Of a stretch of 64,000 nt of DNA, positions 26,268-35,802 are shown in pieces; position 1 is the first letter of the stretch, and each line of letters opens with the position of its first letter. Source of the DNA: Azovibrio restrictus DSM 23866 (lineage in GTDB: Bacteria > Pseudomonadota > Gammaproteobacteria > Burkholderiales > Rhodocyclaceae); contig NZ_KE386938.1 in NCBI RefSeq assembly GCF_000429665.1, positions 16,678 to 80,677 of the forward strand. Reading direction: 5' to 3'. The notes beneath the pieces were generated by a model, which had not been told where the DNA came from, did not search any database, and saw only the letters and a program-made list of their open reading frames with translations. The translations under genes and the position numbers were made by a program.

Positions 26268-27416
26268 GTGAGCGCCAGGCCCCGGGGCTGGCGCCCCCTG
26301 CTGCACGGACTGCACCAATGGACCGGGCTGAGCCTAGGGCTGATCTTCGTCCTGCTCGGCCTGAGCGGCAGCTGGCTGGCCTTCTACCCGGAGCTGGATC
26401 AGCTGCTGCACCCGGAGCAGGTGGCGACCCCGGGCGCCGGCACCATCCCCCTGGCGCCGGTGGTGGCCGCCCTGCGGGCCGCCGAACCGGGGCGCCCGGG
26501 TCCCTGGCGCATCGAGCTGCCGCGCTGGGAAGGCGCCCCCATCGGGGCCCGCTACTACCATCCAGCGGAAACCCGGGAGCGGCACTTCGCCCCCCTGATG
26601 CTGACCCTGGACCCCCACAGCCTGCGCCTCAGCCGCAAGTACTTCTGGGGCGAGGACCCCAGTACCTGGATCTACGACCTGCACTACACCCTGCTGCTCG
26701 GCGACCTGGGGCAGACCCTGCTGGGCGGCGTGGCGGGCCTGCTGCTACTCCTCCTCCTGAGCGGCCTCCTGCTCTGGTGGCCCCACCCGGGCCGCTGGCG
26801 CGGTGCCCTGAGCATCAAGGCCGGCGCCGTGTGGAAACGGCGCATCTACGACTGGCACGTGAAACCCGGGGTCTACACCCTGGTCCTGATGCTGCCGCTC
26901 ACCCTGACCGGGCTGATGCTGGTGGTGCCCCACTGGTTCGCCCCTCTGGTCGAGGGACTTGGCCCGGTGAGCCGCAACTACCAGGCCCCCGCCCCGGCCG
27001 CCGGCTTCGTCCCCGGCGTGGACGCCGACCAGGCCCTGGCCGTGGCCCTGGCCCGCTTCCCCGGGGCCGAACTGCGCTGGCTGGAAACCCCCTCCCCCAC
27101 CCAGGGCTACTGGCACCTGCGGCTGTACCAGGCCGGGGAGCCGAGCCGCCGTTTTCCCGGCACCCATGTCTGGGTGGATGCCGCCTCCGGCCACCTGCTG
27201 GCCCTACGGGACCCCCGCCAGAACACGGCGGGGGACACCTGGCTGGCCTGGCTGCACCCGCTCCACAACGGTGAAGCCTTCGGCCTGACCGGGCGCATCG
27301 CCATCTGCCTGAGCGGCCTCCTGCCCCTGCTGGCCCTGCTCACCGGCTTCATCCGCTGGCGGCACAAGCGCACGAGCCGGGCCCGGAGCGCCCGCACCAT
27401 CCCCGGCCACCCCTGA
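26268..27416 (+). CDS. PepSY-associated TM protein (ferric reductase-like partner of receptor)
   Basis: 382 residues with a GTG start at 26268; no in-frame ATG lies between the receptor stop and the first helix. The N-terminus LLHGLHQWTGLSLGLIFVLLGLSGSWL is the PepSY_TM signature. Four membrane helices enclose two periplasmic segments: about 15-40, 150-175, 200-220 and 345-365. These proteins accompany TonB receptors and are thought to reduce or release metal from chelates in the periplasm. The gene lies 47 bp after the receptor, with a 12-codon frame in between that ends over the GTG. Confidence 0.87.
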   Translation: MSARPRGWRPLLHGLHQWTGLSLGLIFVLLGLSGSWLAFYPELDQLLHPEQVATPGAGTIPLAPVVAALRAAEPGRPGPWRIELPRWEGAPIGARYYHPAETRERHFAPLMLTLDPHSLRLSRKYFWGEDPSTWIYDLHYTLLLGDLGQTLLGGVAGLLLLLLLSGLLLWWPHPGRWRGALSIKAGAVWKRRIYDWHVKPGVYTLVLMLPLTLTGLMLVVPHWFAPLVEGLGPVSRNYQAPAPAAGFVPGVDADQALAVALARFPGAELRWLETPSPTQGYWHLRLYQAGEPSRRFPGTHVWVDAASGHLLALRDPRQNTAGDTWLAWLHPLHNGEAFGLTGRIAICLSGLLPLLALLTGFIRWRHKRTSRARSARTIPGHP

Positions 27417-27491
27417 AGCCCGCCACATTCCCCATTCAAGACGCCGCTTCCCGGGTAGAGTATGGCAACTGAATGGAACGGGAGAAGGACC

Positions 27492-29351
27492 ATGGCGGCG
27501 CTCTGGTGGATGCTGTTACCCCTGTTGATCCTGGCGGGCCCGGCGGGCGCGGCCTGCGCCCCGGAAAGCCGGCTGCGGCTGCCCCAGGGCGAGCTGTGCG
27601 GCGCCACCTCGGCCCACTCGGAAGCGGTGCTGGTCTACAAGGGTCTGCCCTATGCAGAGCCGCCGGTGCCCGAGCGGCAGCTGCGCTGGCAGCCGCCCCG
27701 GCCGCCCCTGGCCTGGGACGGCCTGCGCCAGGCCCTGGCCTTCGGCCCCGTCTGCCCCCAGTACGGCGCCAACGGCCTGGAAGGGGCCGAGGACTGCCTC
27801 TACCTGAACATCTGGACCCCGAAGGCCGCCCCCGGGACCCAGGCCCGGCTGCCGGTGCTGGTATTCCTGCACGGCGGCGGCTTCACCTCCGGGGCCGGCT
27901 CCCTCGCCAGCTACGACGGCAGTTCCCTGGCCGCCCAGCAGGCGGTGGTGGTGACCCTCAACTACCGGCTCGGCGCCCTGGGCTTCCTCTATGCCGACCG
28001 GGCCCCCGGCGGTCCCCTGGAACAGCCGGTACCGGGCAACCTGGGGCTCCTGGACCAGCAGGCCGCCCTGGCCTGGGTCCAGGCTCACATCGCCGCCTTC
28101 GGGGGCGACCCGGCCCGGGTCACCCTGTTCGGCGAAAGCGCCGGGGCCATGTCGGCCGGGCTGCACCTGTTCGCCGTGCCCTCCTCCATCCCCCTGTTCC
28201 GGGCCGCCATCATGGAAAGCAATCCCATGGGGGTGCTCTATCCCGGGCCCGGCCAGGATTCCGCCTGGGGCGAAAACTACCTGCAGCACCTGTGCGGCCC
28301 CAAGGTGCGCTCCGCCGACTGCCTGCCCAACACCGCCAATCTGCAGGCCTTTTCCCTGGCCCATGTGTTCCAGGCCGCCGGCGCCTACCAGACGGAACGG
28401 ATGCTCAAGGAAGCCGACGCCGGCTTTCCCCAGTCCATGCCCTGGGGCCCCCTGGTGGACGGCACCCTGGTCACCAGCCAGCCCCTGGACGGCTACGGCC
28501 CCGCCAATGCCAAGGCGGCCAAACCCTTCGTGTTCGGCATGAACGGCAATGAGGGGGTGGCCTTCGCCGCCATGACCTGCGCCGCCTTCGCCAGCAACAA
28601 CGGGACACCCAATCCGGACCCGGCCGAGGCCGCCCGCTGCCTGCCCCCGGGGTCCAAGGCCTCAATGATGGACCCGGCCTGGTACGACGCCGCCATCACC
28701 CAGATCTACGGCCCCGCCAACGCCGCCCGGGTGCGGGCCTTCAGCGCGGCCGACGGCAGCCGGCCCTACGACGCCCACAGCCTGCCCGGCACCGCCTATT
28801 ACAACCCCGCCGCCCAGGCCATGGCCGCCGTGGTCGGGGCCGACAACTTCATCTGCGCCAACCTGCACGCCGTGGACCGGGTACTGCAGCAGGTCCCCGG
28901 TCAGCAGGTCCATGCCTACCTGTTCACCCAGCCGCCCCTGTTCGATCTCTATGCTGATCTGGGCACCCGGGCCTGCGCCCCGGAATACGGCCAGGTCTGT
29001 CACGGGGACGAGCTGGCCTTCCTGTTCGACACCCTGGCAGTGACCAGCGCCGAATTCCACGGCATCCTGCCGGTCCCCGCCGCCGACCAGGCCCTGGCCG
29101 CCCGGATGGGCAAGGCCTGGACCCGCTTCGCCCGGGACCTGACCATGCCCGCCCCCTGGCGCCCCTACCGCCCGGGCCAGGGCCTGATCCAGGTGCTGAA
29201 CAGCAGCAAGCCGGGCCAGGTGGACAGCGCCACCCTGAACGCCCAGGCCCATTGCGCCAGCCTCTGGGATTCCTTCTATCCCCAGGGCCGCAACAGCGCC
29301 AGCCTGCTCCGGCACCCAGGCCGCCAGGACGGGAAAACCCGGGGGCGCTAA
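27492..29351 (+). CDS. Type B carboxylesterase, exported
   Basis: 619 residues from the ATG at 27492, which has a GGGAGAAGG ribosome site; the ATG at 27462 lacks one. Signal peptide to about residue 20 (AGPAGAA). The alpha/beta-hydrolase features are EDCLYLNIWTP, the oxyanion loop HGGGF, and the nucleophile elbow GESAGA. It belongs to the cholinesterase/para-nitrobenzyl esterase family and would act in the periplasm or outside the cell. The substrate is unknown. It stands alone between the metal cluster and the cyd genes. Confidence 0.9.
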   Translation: MAALWWMLLPLLILAGPAGAACAPESRLRLPQGELCGATSAHSEAVLVYKGLPYAEPPVPERQLRWQPPRPPLAWDGLRQALAFGPVCPQYGANGLEGAEDCLYLNIWTPKAAPGTQARLPVLVFLHGGGFTSGAGSLASYDGSSLAAQQAVVVTLNYRLGALGFLYADRAPGGPLEQPVPGNLGLLDQQAALAWVQAHIAAFGGDPARVTLFGESAGAMSAGLHLFAVPSSIPLFRAAIMESNPMGVLYPGPGQDSAWGENYLQHLCGPKVRSADCLPNTANLQAFSLAHVFQAAGAYQTERMLKEADAGFPQSMPWGPLVDGTLVTSQPLDGYGPANAKAAKPFVFGMNGNEGVAFAAMTCAAFASNNGTPNPDPAEAARCLPPGSKASMMDPAWYDAAITQIYGPANAARVRAFSAADGSRPYDAHSLPGTAYYNPAAQAMAAVVGADNFICANLHAVDRVLQQVPGQQVHAYLFTQPPLFDLYADLGTRACAPEYGQVCHGDELAFLFDTLAVTSAEFHGILPVPAADQALAARMGKAWTRFARDLTMPAPWRPYRPGQGLIQVLNSSKPGQVDSATLNAQAHCASLWDSFYPQGRNSASLLRHPGRQDGKTRGR

Positions 29352-29372
29352 GCCGGGCTGCCGCCCAAACGC

Positions 29373-31049
29373 TCAAGCCCCGGGCGGGGTCAGGCGCAGG
29401 ACCTGGTCGAAACAGCCGCTGCCCTGGGGCCGGTGGGAAATCCAGATCAGGCTGCGGCCCTGGCACCAGGCGCAGACCTGCTGCACCAGCCGTTCCGCCC
29501 CTCCGTCCTCCAGGCCCTCGGTGGGCTCGTCCAGCACCGTCAGGGGCGCCCGGCGCAGCAGGGCCCGGGCCACGCCCAGGCGGCGCAGCTGGCCGCCGGA
29601 AAGGCTCTGGCCGCCTTCCTGGACCCAGGTTTCCAGGCCCTCGGGCCAGGTCCGCAGCGTCGCCGCCAGGCCCACCAGCTCCAGCACTTCCCACATTTCC
29701 GCCGCACTGGCGGCAGGCGCCGCCAGGCGCAGGTTGTCCGCCAGGGTGCCGCCCCGGGCCCAGGCAAACTGGCTGGCGACCGCCAGGGTGCGGCGCAGGG
29801 TGGGCTCGTCCAGAGCCTCCAGGGGCACCCCGCCCAGGCGGATGCTGCCCCGGTCGGGCACCTCGAAACGGGCCAGGAGCTGCACCAGGGAAGACTTGCC
29901 GCAGCCGCTGGGGCCCTCCAGGAACAGCCGGGTGCCGGGCGCCAGGTGCAGGGAAAAGTCCCGCAGCACCGGGGTATGGGCGTCCCAGGAAAAATCCAGC
30001 TGCTCGATCTCCAGGCCCCCGTCCGCCGGCTGGGGCCCGGCTGGGGCAAAGACGATGGCCGGTTCCTGCCCGGCGATGGCTTCGATGCGCCCCGCCGCAT
30101 GGGCGATGGCAGGCAGCTCCACCAGGCCGCCGGCCAGGGGCGCGGCAATCTCCGCCACCCCCACGAGCAGCAGCACCATGGCCACCAGCAGGGGGCCATC
30201 CAGGGTGCCGCCGTGGGCCACCAGGGCCCACCAAGCCGCCAGACCGGCTGCCGCCGTGACCAGGGCCCGGGCCAGGGCCGCCAGCCGGTCGTTGCGGCCC
30301 TGCACCTGCATGGCCTCCCGGGAGCGGGCCAGGGCCCGGTCCCGGAATTCCCCCCAGGCCCGGCCATTGAAGGCCAGCACCGGGGCCCCGTCGGCCGCGT
30401 CTATCATGGCCCGGCGCAGGGCCGCCCGGCGCTCCACCAGCCCCCGGGCACCGCGCCGCCCCAGGCGCCAGAGCAGGGGCGGCAAGAGCAGGAACAAGCC
30501 GATGAGGGCCAGGGGCGGCAGAGCCCCCGCGGGTATCCAGAAGCCCAGCAGCCCGGCGACACCGCCCAGCACCAGGAACAGGGAGATGCCCGGCAGCAGC
30601 AGGCGGGGAATCAGCCCGTCCAGCTGCTCCACATCCCGCATGAAGCGGTGCAGCAGTTCCGCCCCGTGGTAGACCCCCAGCTGCCGGGGCGCCAGGGGCA
30701 GCAGCCGGGCCAGGAGCCAGACCCGCACCCGGGCCAGGAGCCGGAAGGTGGCCTCGTGGGTCAGCACCCGTTCGCTCCAGCGTCCCACGGTGCGGCTCAG
30801 GGCCAGGCCCCGGACGCTGGCGCCCGGGTAAAAGAAATTGAAGGCCAGGGCGGTGGCCGGGGTCAGCCCCGCCACCGCTGCGGCGCTGATGAACCAGCCG
30901 GACAGGGCGAGCAGGGCCACGGTGGAGGCCACCGTGAGCAAGCCCAGCACCAGGCTGGCCGCATACCAGCGGCCCAGGCCCCGGAGCTGGCGCAGATAGG
31001 GCAGGAGGGCCCCGAGGCGGGGCTGCTGTTCCGGTTTGGGTTCAGACAT
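29373..31049 (-). CDS. cydC: Thiol reductant ABC exporter subunit CydC
   Basis: 558 residues from the ATG at 31049, which overlaps the end of cydD by 8 bp. Six-helix membrane domain in the N-terminal half, then an ABC domain: GPSGCGKSS, LSGGQLRR and LTVLDEP. With CydD it exports glutathione/cysteine to the periplasm, needed for cytochrome bd assembly. It is the last gene of the cydABXDC operon. Confidence 0.93.
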   Translation of the reverse strand: MSEPKPEQQPRLGALLPYLRQLRGLGRWYAASLVLGLLTVASTVALLALSGWFISAAAVAGLTPATALAFNFFYPGASVRGLALSRTVGRWSERVLTHEATFRLLARVRVWLLARLLPLAPRQLGVYHGAELLHRFMRDVEQLDGLIPRLLLPGISLFLVLGGVAGLLGFWIPAGALPPLALIGLFLLLPPLLWRLGRRGARGLVERRAALRRAMIDAADGAPVLAFNGRAWGEFRDRALARSREAMQVQGRNDRLAALARALVTAAAGLAAWWALVAHGGTLDGPLLVAMVLLLVGVAEIAAPLAGGLVELPAIAHAAGRIEAIAGQEPAIVFAPAGPQPADGGLEIEQLDFSWDAHTPVLRDFSLHLAPGTRLFLEGPSGCGKSSLVQLLARFEVPDRGSIRLGGVPLEALDEPTLRRTLAVASQFAWARGGTLADNLRLAAPAASAAEMWEVLELVGLAATLRTWPEGLETWVQEGGQSLSGGQLRRLGVARALLRRAPLTVLDEPTEGLEDGGAERLVQQVCAWCQGRSLIWISHRPQGSGCFDQVLRLTPPGA

Positions 31050-32733
31050 CTTCCATCTCCTCCCGGCCATCCTGCAGCAGGGCCGCCAGGGCTGCCGCAG
31101 ACAGGGGCCGCAACAGTCCCTGCTCCAGTTCCAGGACCCGGCCGGCCAGGGCCAGGGGCGCCGGCCGGTGGGTTACCAGCAGGGTGGTGCAGCCCGCCGC
31201 CAGTTCCCCCAGGCGGGCCACCATGAAGGCTTCCGCGCCAGCGTCGAGGCTGGCCGTGGGTTCATCAAGCAGCAGCAGGCGGGGCCGGCGCAGGGCCAGA
31301 CGGGCCAGGGCCAGACGCCGCAGCTGGCCGCCGGACATCCAGCGCCCCGCCTCGCCCATGGGGGTTTCCAGCCCCTCCGGCAGGGCCCGGGCCCAGTCTC
31401 CCAGGCCGGCAAAATCCAGGGCATCCCAGAGGGCTTCCGGCGCCACGGGGCTGGCACAGGCCACCCGCAGGTTGGTGGCCAGGCTGGCGGCCAGGAGCGG
31501 CGGGTGCTGGTCCATCCAGCCGATCTGCTCGCGCCAGGCCTGCAGGTCCAGCTCCGTCAGGGGCACCCCGTCCACCCGCAGCGCCCCGGCGCCCGGCAGG
31601 GCGATGCCGGCCGCCAGACGCAGCAGACTGCTCTTGCCAGCGCCGCTGGGGCCCAGGACCGCGACACACTCCCCCGGCGCCAGGGCCAGGCTGCAATCGG
31701 CCAGCACCGGCTGCCCGGCCCGGTAGGCCAGATGCACGCCGGCAAATTCCAGGGCCGCCGGGCCGCTGCCCCCGGGGCTGGCCCCGCCCCGGCCGCCGGC
31801 TCCCTCGGGCAGGGTGGCCAGCACCTGGCGGATGTTCATGGCCGCCGCCAAGGCCTCGGCCCGGGCGTGGTAATGGGTGCCCAGCTCCCGCAGGGGCTGG
31901 TAGAACTCGGGGGCGAGCAGGAGGATGAACAGGGCCGCCCCCAGCTCGGGGCCGGCGCCGTAAAAGCCGAACTCCAGATAGCCCAGCAGGCTGAAGCCGA
32001 GAAACACGGCGCTCAAGGCAATGGAGACAGAGGTGAAGAATTCCAGTACCGCCCCGTTCAGGAAGGCCAGGCGCAGGACCTTCATGGTCCGCTCGCGGAA
32101 GCTTTCCCCCAGGGCGGCCAGCTCCTCCAGGCTGCGCTGCCGGGCATCGAACAGGCGCAGGGTGGGCAGGCCCCGCACCAGGTCCAGGAAGGTGCCCCCC
32201 AGGCGCTGCATGGCGAGCATCTGCCGGGATTGCTCGGCCCGGGTGCGCCAGCCCACCAGGATCATGAACACCGGCACCAGGGGCGCCGTGCCCAGCAGGA
32301 TCAGGGCGGCCATCCAGCTATAGGGCAGCACGGCGGCAACGATGAGCAGGGGCACGATGGCCGCCAGCATCTGCTGGGGACGGTAACGGGCGAAGTAGCC
32401 ATCCACCGCTTCCACCTGGTCGGTCACCACGCTGCTCAGGGCGCCGCCCGCCAGGCGGGCGCTCCACAGGGGGCCGCCGCGCCGGGCCGCCTCCAGCAGC
32501 TCCTGACGCAGGCCCTGGCGGGCCGAGCGTCCGGCGCGCAGGCCGAATTCATCCCGGGCCAGGCCCAGCAGGGCGCGCAGCAGCACACAGAGGGGAATCA
32601 GCCAGATAGCGCCGGGCGGCGCGCCGGCCAGGGAATGCTCCAGCACCAGGACGTGCAGCACCCGGGCCAGGTTGTACATCAGGAAAATGGTGACCAGGGC
32701 CTGGGCCGTGCCGCACAGGACGGCGCCGAACAC
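31042..32733 (-). CDS. cydD: Thiol reductant ABC exporter subunit CydD (start uncertain)
   Basis: 563 residues from the GTG at 32733. ABC motifs GPSGAGKSS, MSGGQLRRL and LLLLDEP and a six-helix domain are intact. The start is odd: in-frame sequence upstream (AESQALRWLTAYGRSARPL) resembles the cytosolic N-terminus that CydD proteins have before helix 1, yet between the upstream stop (TAG, 32871-32869) and 32733 there is no ATG, GTG or TTG in frame. Translation may begin at a CTG (for example 32847) or the N-terminus may be truncated. Hairpins in the 32870-32960 spacer after cydX may modulate expression. Confidence 0.9.
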   Translation of the reverse strand: MFGAVLCGTAQALVTIFLMYNLARVLHVLVLEHSLAGAPPGAIWLIPLCVLLRALLGLARDEFGLRAGRSARQGLRQELLEAARRGGPLWSARLAGGALSSVVTDQVEAVDGYFARYRPQQMLAAIVPLLIVAAVLPYSWMAALILLGTAPLVPVFMILVGWRTRAEQSRQMLAMQRLGGTFLDLVRGLPTLRLFDARQRSLEELAALGESFRERTMKVLRLAFLNGAVLEFFTSVSIALSAVFLGFSLLGYLEFGFYGAGPELGAALFILLLAPEFYQPLRELGTHYHARAEALAAAMNIRQVLATLPEGAGGRGGASPGGSGPAALEFAGVHLAYRAGQPVLADCSLALAPGECVAVLGPSGAGKSSLLRLAAGIALPGAGALRVDGVPLTELDLQAWREQIGWMDQHPPLLAASLATNLRVACASPVAPEALWDALDFAGLGDWARALPEGLETPMGEAGRWMSGGQLRRLALARLALRRPRLLLLDEPTASLDAGAEAFMVARLGELAAGCTTLLVTHRPAPLALAGRVLELEQGLLRPLSAAALAALLQDGREEMEDV

Positions 32734-32961
32734 CAGGGGTCTGGCGCTCCTGCCGTAGGCCGTCAGCCAACGCAGGGCTTGGGATTCTGCGGCGAGCTCC
32801 CCCGGGCGCTCCAGTGCTTGCTCTTGGGTTCTCAGGGTCGTGTCCAGCGGGTGGGTGAAGTGGCAATGCTACAACGTTGGCGCCGGAGCTGCAGCCGCAA
32901 AGGCCGGGCCTCGCGGCTGCAATTCCGGCCAGACCCCGGCAGAGCCGGGGCCAGGGGAGGG

Positions 32962-33069
32962 TCAGGTCTCGTCGCGGTTGCGGCCCTCCTGGGCCTCAAA
33001 CCACAGGGCGTTGACCACGGCCAGGAGGATGGCCATGGCCAGCCCCAGTACCCAGGTGAAATACCACAT
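32962..33069 (-). CDS. cydX: Cytochrome bd small subunit CydX
   Basis: 35 residues: MWYFTWVLGLAMAILLAV then NALWFEAQEGRNRDET. A single helix beginning with MWYF and ending in a short charged tail is the CydX/YbgT pattern. It lies 17 bp after cydB, as in Escherichia coli. It stabilises the haem groups of the oxidase. Confidence 0.92.
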   Translation of the reverse strand: MWYFTWVLGLAMAILLAVVNALWFEAQEGRNRDET

Positions 33070-33086
33070 GTGAATCTCCTTTGCTG

Positions 33087-34226
33087 TCAGTAGGCGGAAC
33101 GGTCGTTGGCCTCGATGAAGGCCGTGGTCACCTTGCCCGCCATCTTGCGGTAGGCCCAGCTGGTGTAGGCGATGACGATGGGGGTGAAGATCAGGGCGGC
33201 CCAGAACATCACGCCCAGGGTCAGATGGCTGGAGACGCTGTCCCAGACCGTGAGACTGGAGCGCGGGTCGCTGGAGGAAGGCATGACGAAGGGGAACATG
33301 GCCACCCCGGCGGTGCCGATGATGCCCAACTCCGCCAGACCGCTGCCGATGAAGGCCAGGACCGGGTAGCGCCGGGCCGCCATGAACAGGGCCAGCAGGC
33401 CGCCGCCGAAGGCCACGCCGGGCACCAGCCAGAGCAGGGGATGGGCCTTGAAGTTGGCCAGCCAGGCACCGGCCTGGATGCTCACCGTCTTGTCCAGGGG
33501 ATTGGGCAAAGCGGCGGGATCCACGGCGGAGGTGATCACGTAACCCTTGATCCCCAGGCTCACCCACACCCCGGCCAGGGCAAAAGCCAGCAGCATCACG
33601 CTGCCGAAGATCAGGGCGGCCTTGCGGGCCCGCTCCTGGATCTCCCCCTCGGTACGGATCATCAGGTAATTGGCCCCGTGGAAGGTGAGCATGGACAGGC
33701 TCACCACCCCGGCCAGCAGAGCGAAGGGATTGAGGAGGCCCCAGAAGCTGCCGGTGTAGACCGGCATCAGGTTGTCCAGGAAGTGGAAGGGCACCCCCTG
33801 GAGCAGGTTGCCGAAGGCCACGCCGAAGATCAGGGCCGGCACCGCACCGCCCACGAACAGACCCCAGTCCCAGGCGCTGCGCCAGACGGGGCTGTTCACC
33901 TTGGAACGGTAGTCGAAGCCCACGGGCCGGAAGAAGAGCGCCCAGAGCACCGCCAGCATGGCCCAGTAAAAGCCGGAGAAGGCGGTGGCATAGACCAGCG
34001 GCCAGGCGGCGAAGATGGCGCCGCCGCCGGTGATGAACCAGACCTGGTTGCCGTCCCAGTGGGGCCCCACGGTGTTGATCACCACCCGCCGTTCCACGTC
34101 GGTCCGGCCGACGAAGGGCAGCAGAGTGCCGACCCCCATGTCGTGGCCGTCCATGACGGCAAAGCCCAGGAGCAGGACGCCCACCAGCAGCCACCAGATG
34201 ATTTTCAGGGTTTCATAATCGAGCAT
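33087..34226 (-). CDS. cydB: Cytochrome bd ubiquinol oxidase subunit II
   Basis: 379 residues, eight to nine helices. It starts MLDYETLKIIWWLLVGVLLLGFAVMDGHDMGVGTLLPF, the CydB signature, with GPHWDGNQVWFITGGGAIFAAWP following. It pairs with CydA in the high-affinity oxygen-reducing quinol oxidase of the inner membrane. It lies 10 bp downstream of cydA. Confidence 0.97.
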   Translation of the reverse strand: MLDYETLKIIWWLLVGVLLLGFAVMDGHDMGVGTLLPFVGRTDVERRVVINTVGPHWDGNQVWFITGGGAIFAAWPLVYATAFSGFYWAMLAVLWALFFRPVGFDYRSKVNSPVWRSAWDWGLFVGGAVPALIFGVAFGNLLQGVPFHFLDNLMPVYTGSFWGLLNPFALLAGVVSLSMLTFHGANYLMIRTEGEIQERARKAALIFGSVMLLAFALAGVWVSLGIKGYVITSAVDPAALPNPLDKTVSIQAGAWLANFKAHPLLWLVPGVAFGGGLLALFMAARRYPVLAFIGSGLAELGIIGTAGVAMFPFVMPSSSDPRSSLTVWDSVSSHLTLGVMFWAALIFTPIVIAYTSWAYRKMAGKVTTAFIEANDRSAY

Positions 34227-34236
34227 CTCGGATTCC

Positions 34237-35802
34237 TCACTGTGCGGGTTTCAGGTCGGTTTCGCCTTCATAGCGGCCGGTGCCCAGGCTGGCAGGGCCG
34301 AGTCGGGCGTACTTGAACATCAGGTACATCTCCACCACCAGGAGGCCGGTGTAGAAGAACAGGAAGCCCGCCAGGGAGCCGTAGAGGCTGCCCGCCGTCA
34401 GAGTGGACGTGGACAGCTGGGTGGGCAGGACCCCGTAGATGGTCCAGGGCTGCCGGCCGAACTCGGCCACGAACCAGCCCATTTCCGAGGCGATCCAGGG
34501 CATGGGGATGAACCACAGGGCCCAGCGCAGCAGCCAGCGCTGTTCCTGGAAGGTGTTTTTTGCCGAGTACCAGAAGGACAGGGCAAAGAGCAGGAAGAAG
34601 GAGAAGCCCAGGGCCACCATGAGGCGGAAGGTCCAGAACATGGGCGCCACGGGGGGAATGGAATCCCGGGCCGCCTGGGCGATCATTTCCGGCGTCGCCA
34701 GGGAAACGTCCTCGCTGTACTTCTTCAGCAGCAGGCCGTAACCCAGGTCATCCTTGACCTGCTCGAAGCGGGCCCTCTGGGCTTCGTCGGCCTTGCCGGC
34801 CCGCAGCAGCTCCAGCAGTTGCACCGCTTCCATGCCCTGCCGGATCCGCTCCGCCGCCCGGGCTTCCAGCTGGTCGATGCCGGGCACCACCTTGTCGGTG
34901 GAGCGGGTGGCGATCAGGCCCAGGGCATAGGGAATCTTCACCTCCGCGTGGTTTTCCCGCCGCGCGTCATCGGGCAGGGCGAACAGGGTGAAGGGGGCCG
35001 GCGCTTCTTCCGTCTTCCACATGCCTTCCATGGCCGCCAGCTTGGTCTGCTGGTGTTCGGTCACCGCGTAGCCGGATTCGTCCCCGAGCACGATCACCGA
35101 GCAGGCGGAGGCGAAACCGAAGGCGGCGGCGATGCGGAAGGAACGCTTGGCGAATTCCACATGCCGGCCCTTGAGCAGGTACCAGGAACTGATCCCCAGC
35201 ACGAACAGGGAGCCCGTCACATAACCCGCCGACACGGTGTGCACGAACTTGGCCTGGGCCGCCGGGTTGAACAGCAGTTCCCAGAAAGAGGTCATCTCCA
35301 TGCGCATGGTCACGTAGCTGAACTCGGAGCCCACCGGGTTCTGCATCCAGCCGTTGGCAATCAGGATCCACACCGCCGAGAGGTTGGAGCCGATGGCGGT
35401 CAGGTAGGTGATCACCAGATGCTCCCGCTTGGAAAGCTTCTCCCAGCCGAAGAAGAACAGGCCGATGAAGGTGGATTCCAGGAAGAAGGCCATCAGGCCC
35501 TCGATGGCCAGGGGCGCACCGAAGATGTCGCCCACGTAGTGGGAGTAATAGGCCCAGTTGGTGCCGAACTGGAACTCCATGGTGATGCCGGTGGTGACGC
35601 CCAGGGCGAAGTTGATGCCGAACAGCTTGCCCCAGAACTTGGTCATGTCCCGGTAGATTTCCTTGCCGGTCATCACATACACGGTTTCCATGATGGCCAG
35701 CAGGAAGGACAGCCCCAGGGTCAGGGGCACGAAGAGGAAGTGATAGAAAGCCGTGGCAGCGAACTGCAGGCGGGAAAGGTCGACGACGGTTTCACTTATC
35801 AT
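34237..35802 (-). CDS. cydA: Cytochrome bd ubiquinol oxidase subunit I
   Basis: 521 residues from the ATG at 35802; longer frames upstream are not family-like. It begins with the family's LSRLQFAATAFYHFLFVPLTLGL. Haem ligands and the quinol-binding Q-loop are present, the loop being the long form (about residues 250-390, with KYSEDVSLATPEMIAQAA), as in E. coli. GRQPWTIYGVLPT is a conserved late motif. It allows respiration at very low oxygen. It is divergent from regBA across a 509 bp spacer. Confidence 0.97.
   Translation of the reverse strand: MISETVVDLSRLQFAATAFYHFLFVPLTLGLSFLLAIMETVYVMTGKEIYRDMTKFWGKLFGINFALGVTTGITMEFQFGTNWAYYSHYVGDIFGAPLAIEGLMAFFLESTFIGLFFFGWEKLSKREHLVITYLTAIGSNLSAVWILIANGWMQNPVGSEFSYVTMRMEMTSFWELLFNPAAQAKFVHTVSAGYVTGSLFVLGISSWYLLKGRHVEFAKRSFRIAAAFGFASACSVIVLGDESGYAVTEHQQTKLAAMEGMWKTEEAPAPFTLFALPDDARRENHAEVKIPYALGLIATRSTDKVVPGIDQLEARAAERIRQGMEAVQLLELLRAGKADEAQRARFEQVKDDLGYGLLLKKYSEDVSLATPEMIAQAARDSIPPVAPMFWTFRLMVALGFSFFLLFALSFWYSAKNTFQEQRWLLRWALWFIPMPWIASEMGWFVAEFGRQPWTIYGVLPTQLSTSTLTAGSLYGSLAGFLFFYTGLLVVEMYLMFKYARLGPASLGTGRYEGETDLKPAQ

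Noticed and set aside
26233..26271. 12-codon frame between the receptor and PepSY genes
   Set aside because: Too short and without conservation evidence; noted only because its stop overlaps the GTG start.
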